From NCBI GenBank assembly GCA_026413225.1, contig CM048557.1:67446987-67510986 (forward strand): a stretch of 64,000 nt of DNA. The letters are read 5' to 3'. The DNA comes from Otis tarda (Eukaryota > Chordata > Aves > Otidiformes > Otididae). Positions within the stretch are counted from its first letter, which is position 1. Each line of letters starts with the position of its first letter. The notes under the pieces were generated by a model. It was not told the origin of the DNA. It did not search any database and worked only from the letters and a program-made list of their open reading frames with translations. Shown here piece by piece: positions 1 through 21,224 of the stretch. A program made the translations under genes and the position numbers.

Positions 1-1894
1 TGGCAGCCTGCGGTGGGGGGGGAGAGGGAAGAAACAGTGAGCTGCCCTGCCAGCGGCTCTTGGGCGAACGGCTAAATCGCTTTCTGAAAATCTGCACGTA
101 GAATAATTTGGGTTGGAAGAGACCTTTAAAGGTCATTTAGTCCAGCCCGCCAGCGCTGGTGTGAGCGGCGGCTGGGGATAACGCTCCCCGCCGCGCTGGT
201 GTGCCCGCTGTCCGTGCAGTCCTCCTGTCCCTTGTCCCCTTCTTTGGTTTTCCTTAAACCGGGCACCAGTGAGCCAGCTTAGCCCCTACGGATGAGCCGA
301 ATCCAGTGTCGCCGTGTGTTTGGCAGGTGCAGCCTTCAGCTTCTGTTAAGGTTTTGGATTTGTGCGGCTGCACAGGTGTAAGCAAGAGCACTGCTGACCC
401 TGCAGTGTCTGCTGGAAGGTGTTAGGAAACAGCTGAGCACAGACTGGGTGAAGTACTTGGCTTAAAAAAAAAAAAGCATTTGATATACTATTAAATTTTG
501 AAATACAGCCCTGAATTCTGCTTTGTTTTTGTTTTTTTGAATAGAGACCTGAAATAGTGAGAGTGGGTATTAATGACATTTGTGGATCAGAGGGAGCCAA
601 GGGCAATCTTTAAAGTTTAAGGGAAACAAACAAAATCATGAAGGTTGCACACGCAGTGCCTGACCTGTCCTGTCACAGCAGAGCCTGATTTCCTCTCCAG
701 CTGTTAAAAGGAAGCAGAGGCAGAAGACTTTGTGCCAGAATTTGGTCAAGATGGAAGTCGTTTTAGGAGTAACAACAAACATAGGATATTTGCAAGGGGG
801 TTTTGGAAGTGGGGAAGGAGAGACATTGCTCTGCTTTTGGAGGAAAATCTCATAAACAAGCCAACGTTGAACATGAGGAGGCAGAGCTCAGAGTTTAAAC
901 AGTATTTCTGATTTGTAAGCAGTCTCAATGAAATAGCTCTTTAGTAGAACTTGTGATAGGTAATCTTGCAGCTATTTTTTTTTATTTGAACAGTTTTTTT
1001 TAAAGGAGTCTTGAAATAAAAGTTGTTTTGGCACAAAAACCTTGATGCCTTAGGTATTTACAAATGCCATAATAAGAATAAGCTGGAGATGTTAAACAAC
1101 TTTTCTTCATCTAGCTGCCTTGCGTCTCATAACTGTGGCGTTAGAGGTTGTGTATACAAAATGTTGCTCAGGAAATGGTAGTGGTTGGCTCTGTACAGTT
1201 TAAAAGTTGCATGTGTAATGGAAGATAACCTGCATGGTTGCTTGTGAAATAATCATTTCCTTCCCCATCTTCAGCGTGATGACTAATATGTTGTCTGGAC
1301 ATTTCTTCTGAAAACTTGGAGTTAGAGACATAGAAGCCCATGGGGGAAAGTAGGCGTGCTTTTTGATTAAAATGCCTTACAGGCTTTCTGTGTGTGTAAA
1401 TCTCAACAGTTCAGTTGATGGTTTTTGTGGGTAAAAGTAAGCAGTGACCCTTGATTACTGTCTGTGTTCTGAAACACTAAAAGTAGCTCCTATTATTTTA
1501 AATGCTTAATTTATTTTTTTTTTTTAGCCAGTTAACTGCTGCTCTAAGGGGCTTCCTTTAGGACTCATTGTGGCAAATGAACTGTAAAATTTCTGTACTT
1601 CTCAGAGCTATGAGAACAATCCCACCTCAGGAATAGCTAATAAAACATTTCTAGTTAACTGTGTGGCTTTGAGGAGGGATAGTAAAACAGATAGGTGTTC
1701 TGGTTTTGTGTGTTTAAAACCTGCTTTCATCCGTGGTTTTCCTGGTTTGCGTGTAGGTTCTGAAACTTTGGACAAGCTGCCTGCAGTTCCACTTCAGCAG
1801 GGTTTAGGCGCACATATGCGTGACGTGGGGATTTTTTTTCTGGTTTACTAGAAAGATTTATCTTTCTCTCCCCTCTGCCATTTCCTTTTTGTAG
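1..1894 (+). other. GMFB: GMFB intron 1 (3' part), initiator exon not in view
   Basis: This stretch lies upstream of the first recognisable GMFB exon and ends in a pyrimidine-rich acceptor at 1893-1894. In the known gene the first coding exon supplies only the ATG, joined in phase 0 to the Ser-Glu-Ser exon. I looked for an ATG directly followed by a good GT donor. The few ATG-GT occurrences (about 1166, 1224, 1414) sit in AT-rich sequence with poor donors, so exon 1 probably lies left of the window. The stretch also holds a minus-strand CR1 tail near 100 and GC-rich sequence at 140-220. No other gene is seen. Confidence 0.6.
100..178 (-). mobile_element. CR1 LINE 3'-end fragment in GMFB intron 1
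   Basis: The plus strand reads TTGGGTTGGAAGAGACCTTT then AAAGGTCATTTAGTCCAGCC, the reverse complement of a CR1 3' tail. The boundary with the GC-rich sequence that follows is unclear. Confidence 0.75.
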
Positions 1895-8912
<7,018 letters not shown>

Positions 8913-11900
8913 GAAAACCTCTGTAATAAGTATTTATGTACCATCCTGATAATACTGGAACCAGACATGAATACTTACATCTAAGAAATGCACTGTATTT
9001 ACATCTGTCTCCTGCAGTATATCTCTTGTGCAGAGTTTGTGCAAAGAATAGCAGGTCTGTCTCCTTGAAGTAACAAATCTTTGCAGGTGTTTCCTTATTT
9101 GTACCTGTTAAAAGGGAATACTCCTCTGCAGGGACTCCTTTTGCACTCTTGTGACTAATATTTCTATAACTAAAATAGTTCAGTGCTGGATTTATAACTA
9201 TTTACAAACATAATTTGGAAGCTGACGCTAACTTTTTCTGAGCTACAAATGCATCCTTATGACATATACTAGCCATTTATATGCAGAAATTGTGTACTGT
9301 CACTTTTCAGACTTCTTGACTTAATGTCTTCTCAATTTTGAAAACTACTCCCTGGAAGCATTTGGTATTAAAACGAGAAAATCCTTGTAGAGCACATCCA
9401 CCCATTTCTCTTTGGATTGAGTCCCTGTGAACTTTCTCAAGTTTTTGGAACTAGTTTTTGTAATTCCTCAGTTGACTGAGTCAATCTTCCTAAATTTCAG
9501 GGCAAAGCTTTGACTGCCCAGTTCTCCTGCTACTACAGTCTTACAGGAACTAGGTGATAACTAAGGGCTGAATTACAACTCTGGTTACTCTCGTACCAGA
9601 GGTCTTGCATACGTAACTTACTACACTGTTAAGAAGTTTACCTCCTTGCTCATTTCCTGTTATATGAACACCTGTCAATACTGTGTGCCTTTAATTTGTT
9701 AGCTTTAAAACGTCTTCAGAATTTTACACTGCCACTTACTACAAATTTGGTAAAAACTTTGTTAAAGAATCCAAGTAACATTTTTTCCTAGTGCCTAGTG
9801 TTGCAGTTGACATCGGGGGAGGAGGAGGAAAAAAAAAGCTAACCTCATTTTCTTCAAAATTCCAGTCATCTCCTCCATTTGTAGGAGTCAGGAGGTTAAA
9901 GCTTTTAATGATAATGAATGATTTATATCTCTTTTGTTATAAAAGTTGGCCACACATAGCTTTTGAGTACTTTAATTACAGTCTCTTAACTTTCTTAACT
10001 GCTTGTTGGTCAGAATTACATTCCAGATAAAGCTTTTTGCATAAGTGATAATTTGATTTTTCATTTACTTACGGTTCATCTCTTTGAAACAGCAAATATT
10101 CTAATGTGAAAATAGTATTTAACTTTTATAAATGACCGGTCTTTTTACAGGTCTGTTTTATATTGAATAGAGTAGTTTGTCTGATATGGGACATGTCCGG
10201 CCCATGCAGTGGCAAAAGGAGTACTTGTGACAGTATCTCACTATCTTGCTCATGAGTGTTTGTTGTGCTGCTGAAGAAGTATCTGCGTAAGAGCAGCTTC
10301 CTGTTGATAATGTACCTTAAAATACAGCTGCCCTAACAAAGCTGTTCAGTGAGAAGGAATGCAGTGTTAAATTTGGAGGCCAGTATTTTATACTGTGAAA
10401 CCTTTGCTGAAAGAAAGTTTATTTTTCGTTTGTAAACATATGTTGTGTTAGTGTTAAAACACTAATTCCTCTAAGATCAGAAGGAATTCATCTGCAAAGG
10501 TCCTCAGTGTCGGTAAATCTCTTCTTAGTTTGATGCTACTGCTCATTTATTGGTATACAAATCTGACTTGAGAGAAGCTTTTCAAAAGACATGTTAGAAT
10601 GATCCAGTTAAATTGATCTTTCAGTGCAGGAAAGAAATGCTTGTAATTAAAATTTCTATGTTAACCTAGTGAACTGGAAAAACAATTTCATTTCCCTGGA
10701 CAAAAATGTTGATTATGAAACTGTTGCTTGATCGTTCTGTACTACAGATCAATAAAGACAACGTCTCCTGTGACAAACATGGTATAAATAAGACTTTGGC
10801 TTAAAGAATGGTGCCATTCTAAGCATCAGTCTTGAAACAGCAAGACTCTTTGTTTTGTTGGCATTGTGCTACAGGTAAGGCATGTCAAAGTACAGCGTGG
10901 CTTAGAGGGAAGCTGCCACTTGTAACGTTCAGCTTGATTTGCAGTGGGGAAAACTGGATTAATAATCTTTGTTACTGTACTTTGTACACTGGTGGGCTGC
11001 CAACATCCAACTGCTGCTTGCAGAGGTCTTGACAAAAATAACTAAAAGGAGCCGGTCTCTCAGGAGGGGAAGGGAGGAGCTGCTGCAGTCAAATGACTGA
11101 ATTTGATTCTTCATCTCTGGATCACTCTACCTTCTGCCAGGAAAATTACGGCTGTATCTTCAGTCTGAGTTCTGTTTTCTTCACTTTGGATGTTCTTGTT
11201 GCCTCCACTTAAGGACTTTCTGCCTTAAGCGTGCTGCCCCTTAAGTCTTGCAGAAAGCAAACAAATCCTGATGAAGGTGGTAAAGCCCACTTATCTCCTG
11301 AAAGGTGATGTTGGTGCTGCTCAGCCCACCAGTATTATTCTTCAAAGAGCCTTGCTTGGTAGCTGTGTCTCCTTTCCCTCTCTGAGCTGTGGAAGTGAAG
11401 AAGCAGCTGCAGGTACTTGGAGAATGAGTGTGCAGAGGATGTTTGCTGTTCCGGGCTCGTTTGTGGTTTCCTTGCTTTTCATGCTTTGACATAACTGTCT
11501 GCTGCTTACTCTCCTAGGCTCTTGAGATACAGGTAGTGCTAATACTTGATTAAACAAAGGCATTAATTATGTCAAAGTCTTTCCTGCACAAATAATACTT
11601 ATTTTCATAACGTACTTTCCCACCTTATCTTTAGAACTGTATTTTCCGTACTGCTTCCCTGTTAAGATGAGTGGGAGGTGGAGGTGTGCGTGTTCAGAAG
11701 GCCAGTACGTTCTGACTGCGCTTTACTAGTGAGTTGCCCATCTGTAATCATACATTTGTCTTGAATTTTCAAATCTCTAAAGAGGATTCAAAGTAAATTA
11801 CCTAATGCCACCTATGGGAGCCTTTGTAGCTAAAGGTCTGAGAGTCAGCATTTTCCACTGTGAGCTCCTCTTTTTCAGGAGTTAGTAGGTCGGCCATAAA

Positions 11901-12725
11901 ATCCTTGGCCTGGAGTTAAAAGGTCTCTGATGAAGGGAGACTTCTGCCACAATTAATCTGGTTTGCTTTCAATATTGAATAGATGGCTGGGATGCAGTTC
12001 TTGTAATCCTATTAATTGATGGTAAGATGAATTAAAGCATGAGTTTGCATGTCAGCCCATAAAATGGACTTGTATTGTTTGAATATTTTTAACAAAAAAG
12101 AAGTAAATGCTGATATTTGATGGTTTAAGTGTGTTTCTAGTATCGTGAATGCTGTTTTAATCTATCAAAGGAGGCAATAATGCGGGTGTTGACACCTTCT
12201 CACTTCTCCAAAGGAGCATCTTTATGCCTTTGTACCAGGATTCCACTTTTGTATCTCTAACTGTAAAATAGCTCGTCCAGAAACAATGTTAAACTGGTAA
12301 CCGGGGTCTGAATCAAACATGCACAAGCAAGGGAGTTCAGTTCCTCACTTTAGCGCGCTCAAAAAAGAAATGTCATGCGTATTTCTTTTATACCTATGTC
12401 TATTAACTGTGAAATGGAGGTGCGGTGGGACAGGAGAAGGGGCGCAATAAAACTCTTGCTTTTGTGAGGTGATCCAGACTCCGTGACTTGCGTACTGTGA
12501 CCTGTCAGGGTTGGCACCAGTGCTGCAGGTGGTAAAAGGTGCGAGAGGTTCACGGCCAGTTTTGAGAATTTGGCAATTCCATGGGAATATCAGTAACCAG
12601 TACAACTTCCATATGCTGTTTAGTCTCTGCTAGTTCACATTGCATGTTTACTTTAAACCAAATCTTTTTTGCTAAGCATGGTGCTTGTATTGGTTTAAAT
12701 AAAATGTTTCATTAAGAGGTTCTGT
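8913..12725 (+). other. GMFB: GMFB 3' UTR (about 3.8 kb)
   Basis: AT-rich, non-coding sequence follows the GMFB stop with no splice-compatible coding exon. AATAAA hexamers occur at 10751-10756, 12446-12451 and 12698-12703. The last is followed by a T/G-rich stretch ending in TTGTTTTAATTG, so I place the distal end near 12725. A long 3' UTR fits the known mammalian GMFB messages. The exact end is inferred. Purine-rich and A-rich runs (about 9808-9837) are the only low-complexity sequence noted. Confidence 0.6.
12698..12703 (+). terminator. GMFB: Probable distal poly(A) signal of GMFB
   Basis: Canonical AATAAA with a T/G-rich downstream element within 20-35 nt. Earlier AATAAA copies at 10751 and 12446 could give shorter message ends. 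Confidence 0.5.
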
Positions 12726-15700
12726 TGCCTTGTTTTAATTGCAAAGTAGCACATCTAGTGGGCGTGTCTGACAGAGGAAAAGCTATTTGCACTAGGTATG
12801 ACCTTCCTCCTTTTCTCAGCTTCCTGGAGTTTGCTTTGGACTTGTAGCGTGGTCTTCAGTCTTGAATGCGCTCCCTCACTTGCTCTTCTACCTAAAATAA
12901 TTCCTCTTACCAACATCTGTTGTGAAGGGTGGCAGCAAGGGAGAGGAGAGGACAGCAGCTGATGGAGTACAGTGGGCTAACTGCCGTCCTCCTCCGCTGC
13001 TTTGCACTTTTGTGTCACAAAACTCAGTGTGTGTACTTGTGAGCCGCAGGGCAGCGCGGGGGCTTGATGCCATTCTGAAATGTCACGTAGGCTTCCATGT
13101 TGCGCCTCTCCCGCAGGGTCAAGGCTGGCATAACCTGGTGCTGTGAAATACAACGTAGTGCAGGTGCCAAGGAAGGAGGAGTCAAAGGAATTTAGTTGTA
13201 CCATTTCCTTCCCACAGTCACTGCTCATCTCTTTCCTGCCCAAGAGACCCCTCGATTAATTTGATCAAAGTGCTTATTTTCTTCATTCTTGCTGACTGTT
13301 TCTTCTTTTCACAATCTTTGGATTTTTTTCCCTATACCTTTGGAAAAAAACTCCTAAAGATAATGCAAGGAATTCAGCTTTGGTAGCTGACGTACACTGT
13401 TTCTGCCAATGCTGAAGATCAGCATCTAATGGGCCACAGATTAACCATGGTAGAAGTAAACCCTTCTCTCTCAGGTGAGAGAGCTCTGTGAAAGAGAAAA
13501 TGCACGGCTGCTTCAGCACATCTGGCTCTCGAATGGCATCTTGGTCACCTAAGTATATTGCCACAAAATCTGTTGCCAAAAGCTCTGGAGGAAAAAAAAA
13601 AAAAAAACCAAAACAAACCAGCTAAGCTGCTGTGGAAAATAACAGTTCTCAAGAACAGCTGATTAAAGCAAAGGAGGAGGGAAAAAAAGAACAAATAGCA
13701 CTCAAATTAGAGGAGGAGGTCACCTGTGGCATTCTCTGTTGTTCATTGCGTATGCTTTACCAGAAAACGAGGTGATAGTTGACTTTGGTACTGCTGAATC
13801 ACTGAGACAGTGAAAACACAAGCTAACTGAAGAGAATGGCAAGGAGTAGGGATACGGAGCGAAGGGCAGCTGCTTTCATTCAGGCAATGCCGTTGACTTG
13901 TAACAGTTATAAGAAAAGGGCAGCTGAGTGCTCATTAAAGTCAAAGCTAGAGATGGAAATATGAAACAAAATGGCAAACCTCTGCAGCAGGACACATCTG
14001 CAATGTATGTGTAGCCCGAGTGTCGCACACAGCTGGTGCTTCTTCTTCCAGGTGTGCGAATAGATGGCTTGCCCAGGGCTAGGAGGAGTTTGCTAGGGAG
14101 ATCCTTGGCAAGGTCTTTGGGGATGATGCAGAGAAGAGGAGAAATGTAGCTGGTTCTGGAGGAGCTGGGGCAATCACTGCCCATAAGTGCCAGTCTCCTG
14201 GCAGTGAAAGGGACACCAGTCAAAAGGATCTCATGAGCGTGCCTGTGCCTACTGCTCCACGTCCCCCATGGGTTGGGTACAAGCTGGCTCCCCTAAGCTC
14301 TTTACTTGCTCCTTGCAGGTGAAGGTCCTGCTGTGTTGTGTTTGGGTCCATGTGAGGGTGGGGAGGACAAGGACAAGCAGGTAAGATATTGATCTGGTGC
14401 CGTGGAGAGGCAGAATGGCTGGATGCTGAAAAGCCAGCTGGTGGGGCTGGCAGGAAGGCTGTGGGACGGAGACTTGAGGCATGCCATGGATGTAAGAGTG
14501 GTTGGGCTTTATTCTGCTAAGGCTCCTGTATGGTAGGAGCGATGATTTAAGGTGGGGCTCACTCCCTTGAACAGTCATGTCACTGCAGTTTTGGTGATGC
14601 CCCTCAGGGCCTTCTGCAGCAGCAGGGGAGACCTCATCATCTGTGTGGGGACACCAAGAGGATTGGCTAGGGCACCTTTCTTAGTAGCTACAGGCGTGCT
14701 AGCTGCTGTAGAGGCCCAACAAAGCTTTGGCCTGGTCTAGCTGGATTGTTCCTACATGTAGGACTCAGTTTGGTAACAGCTGGAGTTGTAGTTCTCAAAA
14801 TACATCTCTGGGGACAAGAGTCGATCTCGGGGAGCTGGTAGCCTCTCTCTGGGCTGTTGCATGAGGTAGTGGACTGGCTTGATCTGTGCCATATTCAAGG
14901 CATTGGGAGCTTCATTTCCAGCCATGTGTCAACGAACACAACAGTTCTGAAGTACAAGCAGCCCTGACATCAGCTTTTAATTTTGCGATTAATACACATT
15001 TGTATCTGCCAGGGCTCTGTACTGAAAGGTTGAGCGTAAGGCTCAGCAATTACATACCTCAATTTTTCTATTAACACTCAATTTTCATTTTGTGGAAAAG
15101 AGTGAAGGAAAACGGTGAAATACTCAACAGTGACTATTCTCTGGTAGTGGTTAGGACACTACCAGCATGAAAAATTGTATTCCCATCTGTGTAAACTTGG
15201 CCATCGTTCCCCTCTGAGTTCTTGTAGGCTTTCTTCTGTATCTGCTGGTCCTTTTGGTTCTACTAAGATGATGTGATCTTGGGATCAGGCTGTCTGTTGC
15301 AGTATCTTGTGCAGCCTCGCCCGTGTCTTTTCTCTAATGCAGCCATTAAGTGGAGGAGATTATTTTAATGTGTTTGCATAGGTGTCATCAGCGTGGTCCG
15401 TTTTGTCACACTACCAGGAGGATTGTCGTCTCTGGACTGTTTTGTCCTATTTAATTCTTTCAGGAACTGCAAACGTACTCCCTGTTAACCTTGTTCATCG
15501 TTGGTGGGAAGTGAGACATCTCATACAGAAAGTGATTGAGCTCAGCTGAACCTCCCCTGACAGCTCTAGCGGGTCCTCAGCAGGAGACCGAGGGGAGAAG
15601 AGAGCAATTATCAGCCAGAAAGACCCTGAATGCAGAACAGATGTGAACACTGGGAAAACAGCATGACTGTCTGTCATGGCAAATTTACTGCTGCCATGGG

Positions 15701-18700
15701 GAAGTCCCGTCAAGGCTTTTTGAAAGGCGCGCTGTTAACCGTTCCTGCTGTTACGTGCCGTGGCAGGCAGCTAGTAGCGTGAACGCAGCTTCTCTTCCCT
15801 TCTCTGCGGTACTGAGCTCAACAATTAATATAATGCACCCTTGAAATCCCCACGCCAAACAGCATCTGTTGTTGTCACCTGTTTTCTGCAGAAAATAGGA
15901 AGACAGCAGAAGAGAATGGGGCAGAAAATGTTCAGTTGAAAGGGAAAGGGGCACCAGGCACCCTGCACTTTCACTGAGGCCTTAGAGGGCAGAAGTAGAG
16001 CAGAAAGTTAGGGGTCAGTGCCCTTATGGAGCTGAATAAGGAACAAGAGAGATTTCGTATTTCTTCAGAATCACGTCTAATTTTAAATATCTGCCGTTGG
16101 AAAATGCTGCTGGATAATTGGAAGGAGAATGGGCCTGCCTCGCTCACAAACGCAGCCTGCCTGGCCATCTGCTCTGACAGCAACAAATCCTGGATTGATT
16201 TGCAAACGTGATTAATTCAGCCAGGATGACAGGATCAAGGGATCAGCCAGAGACAATATTTATACCCTACCTCCAACTGCGAATGTGCAATTATTTGCTT
16301 CAGAAGTACAAAACAAATTGTATGGCTGTATTACTGGAAGAATGGAAAAACAGACGCATCCACTCCACAGCCCTTTTCTCCTTAGAGGCCCCCTTCCAAG
16401 GTCTGTAAGCACAGCCTCACGTAAGCCCGCTTTTCCTGTCTGTGAGGTGAAGCAGAACTCTTCTCATTTTATAGAGAGCTTCTACATCTTTATTCCCTAC
16501 GTCCATGCTGCTGTTGCGGTTTAATCCTAAAATCTTGGAGCTGCTGGCTCTGTGACCTCGTCCACGTGGCCCGGAGAGGCAGACGTGGAGTGTGAGCCAG
16601 CCGCCCCGCCCTGCGCCTGAGGTTACTGATGGGAGAGCTGGTACTGATCTACAGCCGGGCCAGGGCAGGACTTCAATCTCAGGAACAGCCAGGGGGATGG
16701 ATTTCTAGCGCTGGGAGAGCCTTGAGCTGATTTGATAATACGGATATAGCTGGAGAGATCAAAAGCAAGATTTGTAAAGGAATTTAGATGTAGATGAAGG
16801 CTTTTGAAACCCTACTTAGTGTGATTTAAGTGTGTAAATACGCACTGGGCCTGAAGGTGCCGTACTCAAGGCCACATGGGATGTCTGTGGGAGAACAAGG
16901 GAGACTTTTTTCAGGTGGTGACATTTGGTACCAGATGTAACGCCATCTTAAAATGCTACCACTGGTTTCAGCTTCTGTTTGTTCAGGCTGGTATCGCTGT
17001 GCTGGTTTATATTTGGATCAGAACTTAGAAGTTCTTCTTGGAAGAGCTAAGGACCAGGGGTGGCATTTTCAGAGTCGTCGCTGCTACGGTTAGGCTAATG
17101 CAGAATGTTTTGGAAAATCCTCCTCTTAGTTTGTTAATGAGCAGCTGAATCCTGAAACACATTATAAAATAGTTCTTGAAAACACAATCACTGGTCCCTT
17201 CGCCTAATCACACGCGGGTATTATGCCATGGGCTCAGAATGGTACGGACAGCCATTAACAGGAGCTCTCCACAGCAAGAGACAAACAACCCCTGTTATTA
17301 AAAGGACAGGTTTTCAGTATTTAGCCTATTAAAAGAAAACTGTTGCCATCTGACAGTAAACGTTGGAGGGATTGAGGCCACGAGTGGATTCCATAATGAG
17401 ATGTGGGGAGATGCCTGGCAGCGTCTGTGTTTTGAAACGGGAGTTTTAAATGTGGTTCTTGTTTCTCTCGAGACTTGCTTTCATGTGCCAAAGGATTTGT
17501 AATGTTAATTTGTTTACGTAGTCACATAGATAACGGTGGAGTCTAAACGGGGATTCTAAAGATGAGTTAATTAGCGCAACAGGAAAGGATATTTACCAGC
17601 TTGGAAAGGAAGCTGGTGCGCTCGCAAGTCCTGGGATCTTTTCATCCTGCTGATCAAAGACTGAGCAGTGAACCAACATCCTCCCTCCTGATGTCTGTTG
17701 GCACATAAATGAGGTAAGCGGGTGCAGAGACCGTGCACTTCTGCTGCTCCTGACGTGTATTTAAAAGGTGTGCAGAAAGGTGACCTCTGCTAGAGTGCAG
17801 GCACCTGGAGAGTCTCTTCTAAACTCGAGAGAAATACTCAGATTTTCCTCTCTGAAAACCCAGTAAGCGAAGTCTTTATTGAAGTCAGCAGGATGTTTAT
17901 TACTGAGCTCAATGCTGTTAGATCCTTCCCTGATATCTGTAACTGAAATGACTGTTTTTTCCAGGGATATTATTTTTAATGTTGAAGAATGTGGTTAATC
18001 CGTGCATTTCTACCATGACAACTCAGAGAAATTGCTCTGCAATCTTCCCTCACAGCTCTCTGCCAAAGCATTGCTGTCACGACCTGCCAGAGTGTTCTTT
18101 CTTCAGCTAAATCTTCCTCATGAACAGACTGTAACACGCTGAATTATGACTGATTATACGTCTGTTTTCCGATAAGGACAAATACTGGAGAGGGATTTAA
18201 GATGAAGTGAACAGACACTGACATTTCTCCTCGGGATTCCAATCAGGATTAAACTCAGTGAGTCCACGCTAAAAGGAAACTGCGTTAAAGGCTACAGGCC
18301 ATCTCCAGATCTCCACTGTGTTTTCCTTACACTGTTTACAAAGTTTAACTGGAGAAAATTCTGAGAAGATACTCAGTTGTTGTTTGAGTGGAGCTCCCAA
18401 ATAAATGAATGAAATCATTAGATCCTTTTCTCCAGAATTTGCTCTTCATTTCCTTGTGTATTATCATAAAAGGACAATCTATAACACAAGAAATCCTTCA
18501 ATGAACAAATCTTTGTTGTACAAGATTACAGCTGCCTTCCACTTTTCCTGACGAGATAATTGCAGCTGAACTGTATGCAAGCGTCAGAGGTAATAAAACG
18601 CTGCATTCCTTGAGGCAGAACTAATTGCAAATGCGCGTACATGGCTGACACACCTTTTTATTTCTGGCACCACACATTCCTGTTGCACAACGTTCTGTTG

Positions 18701-21220
18701 TACAACACACAGTATAATCAGCAACATAGCAACATGTTGCTTGCTGGTGTGTAGAACAAATCGGTTCTTTCCCTTCTCTTTCCCCACGTTTCAGCTCATA
18801 CGGATCATATATCCCAGTCCACACCCATCAGCATCTGTTACAGCTGGAGTGCCGGGAAGGAAATCTTAACTGCTGCGGTGACCTGCGTATTCAAACAGCG
18901 CTGTGGTGGCCAGCCCAGGCGCTACGTGAACAGCGGCTTGGCATAAGCCTGTCGTTAAAGCAGTCCAGGGCGTCCGGTATTACCCCCGCAGCTGGAGCCC
19001 TAGGTATCCCATAGCAGAGTCTCAGGCACCAAATCTTATTACGTAAATCATTTATTCAGATGGCACAGCTGGGAAAAATCAGCCCAAGGGAGTGCCTCCA
19101 GGGACGGACCCAGAACAAAGAAATCCCTGGACAACTCTACCCTGTGCACCCACCCCTCATGCACCTTGCACGTGCCTTTTGGTCTATGGCAATCACGGGT
19201 CTGGGGTCTTCCAACACCTCACTGGATTCCTTCTCTGTCTCCAGACAGTGTTAACTGTCCTTGCAGCAGTCAACAACAGCTGCAACTCAACAAGATGAGA
19301 ACAGCCAAGGAAGAGATCAATCAGTTGTTGACTGTTGCAGCCTCCTTATCTTCTGGTTCACACTGGTCCCAGTGCCTTCCCTTGATGGAACTTGGTGAAA
19401 GCTATGAAAACTCTGTAAGAGTTCAAGGCAAGTTCACAGCTTGTGGCCTAAGGCTTCTGCAAGCCTCGCCACTCGTGCTAAGTAAGTAACGCCAAGCATT
19501 CAGTACACCAAATCACACAACATCACGTTATGACCCTCACATCCTCATCCATCACTGCTAAGTGACTCATTCTATTTCTAACACCTTATTCAAGCTAACG
19601 ACTGGTATTTCTTAACCCTGTGTAGAGCCCTTAGTGCATATTTATGTGTCCTGAAGTACCAATTCCTGTGTTACAGGTGAGCCCGGTGGCCTGTAGTGCG
19701 TCTTGTGGGGAGCCAGATCCCATTTATGAACAATATTTAGTAGACTTGGTGCCAGAGCATCTGTAATCCTGCAGGGCTTTGCCTCACCAGGGCGGCGCTC
19801 TCGTAACAGTTGAAGCCGTGATGGCTGCTATATCTGGGTGCCTTTTTAAGTAAATACCTACCTCAAATGGGTCAAACTGCTCGTTTCCACAGTACAAAGA
19901 CCAGCATTCCCCAGTCCCAAAGTGCAACAGCATCTCTGCACACATCCTCTGTTTCATTACCTCCCACAGCTTTTCTGATGCAAATGACCCTCCTGGATGG
20001 CTCAGGAAAAGCCTAAAATGGGGAGTTGGAACACTGAGCGTCAGGTCTTCCAGCAAAGCCCAGCCAAAGGGCCTTGGGAGTAAGTGTATGTGTGGCTCCA
20101 GGCTACTTGAAGTAAGAAATAAGCGGTGTGCTAATAAATAAGGCCTAATGAAGCATCAAATAAGTTATATGTAGAAAAGCAAGTTATTGCAGAGGAAGAC
20201 GTCGGTCCCCTCTTGTTTCTAACTCACTCCTCAGGAGAGTTAGAAGGCTCCTGGGGCAGCTGCCCAGGCTGCAGTGCCCGCCCCACGCTCACCCCTTGTT
20301 TTCTTACCCTTTAATTAATATTCGCTAAGGTTCATTTTTAAACCTGTTTTCTGGATTTCACACCAGAGTTTCATTGGTTGTAATGACACCGCAGCAGTTT
20401 TACGGGAGTAGTTTGGGGATGAGATGAGTGATTTTATAGTGAAAAATAAGTCTTTAGGTTCACAACAACTGATTTCCTAAACAGCTCATTTGCTACGGTT
20501 TTCCCTCTTATGTGATGAAAGAAATAAAGCTTCTGCTCATCCCTCATTGTGACACTCAATTAATTACATGTAAAGCTTTCCGGCAGGTATCACCAGAAAA
20601 TATTATTTACTATTTGGCAGGTGTGAGTTTTATGGAAATCATGACTTACACTGCACGTCTGGGGGAAATTATTGCAGCAATACTACCCAGCTACTCCTTT
20701 ATTGCACAGTATCATTGCTCAAAACAAAAATGACTTTTATCTGACCCTGTGGAAGGAAAGTATGTGATGTTCTCCTCAAACTATTTGTTTTCTTGCTGTT
20801 TCTTCTGAGCAAGCCCCAAATTGTACTGATTTGGGATTGTATGAAGCAGGTACCCACCTCGTCTGCGGCACGTGCAGCACTCTCTTCTCCAATACTTCTT
20901 CCTAAGAATGAACGCTTCCCTTTTCTCCAGACTTAGCTCATAGTTACCAGCTAATCCTAAATGCCACTATGTTTATTGCGATCGCACGCCCTGTCTCCCA
21001 CATTTTGACCTCAAAACCAACTTCTTATCCAGCTTTAGGTCAAATTCCAGTTTCAAGTTGATTTTTTACCCCAGTTTCCCTGTTCTTTGGCTCCATGGGC
21101 TCACAAATATACGTTTCCGTGTCCCCTATCTCCCGCTAGGGTGCTTTCCACCGCGGGTTTCCCCGTGGATATGAACGCGGGAGGGGGAAAAAAAAAAAAA
21201 AAACAAACCCCCAAACCAAA
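12726..21220. other. Intergenic interval between GMFB and CNIH1
   Basis: About 8.5 kb with no open frame that resembles a known protein or splices convincingly. It holds a 16-A tract at 13592-13607, another at 21188-21203, and AT-rich sequence with forkhead-like (TTGTTTAC, 17510-17517) and homeodomain-like (TTAATTAG, 17567-17574) words. No CR1 tail, RNA gene or clear LTR pair was recognised. The stretch at 19040-19500 is open in several frames but matches nothing I know. Confidence 0.5.
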
Positions 21221-21224
21221 CCCC

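Noticed and set aside
1140-1230. ATG followed by GT (about 1166 and 1224) as the missing GMFB initiator exon
   Set aside because: The donors (GTAGTG, GTTGCT) are weak and the context is AT-rich with no promoter features. Exon 1 is expected in a CpG island.
13876-14578. Two overlapping minus-strand open frames considered as exons of an unknown gene or LTR
   Set aside because: No splice chain, no terminal repeats and no similarity I can name.
19040-19500. Block open in three plus frames, considered as an endogenous retrovirus leader or LTR
   Set aside because: No paired LTR, primer-binding site or polyprotein motif could be found.
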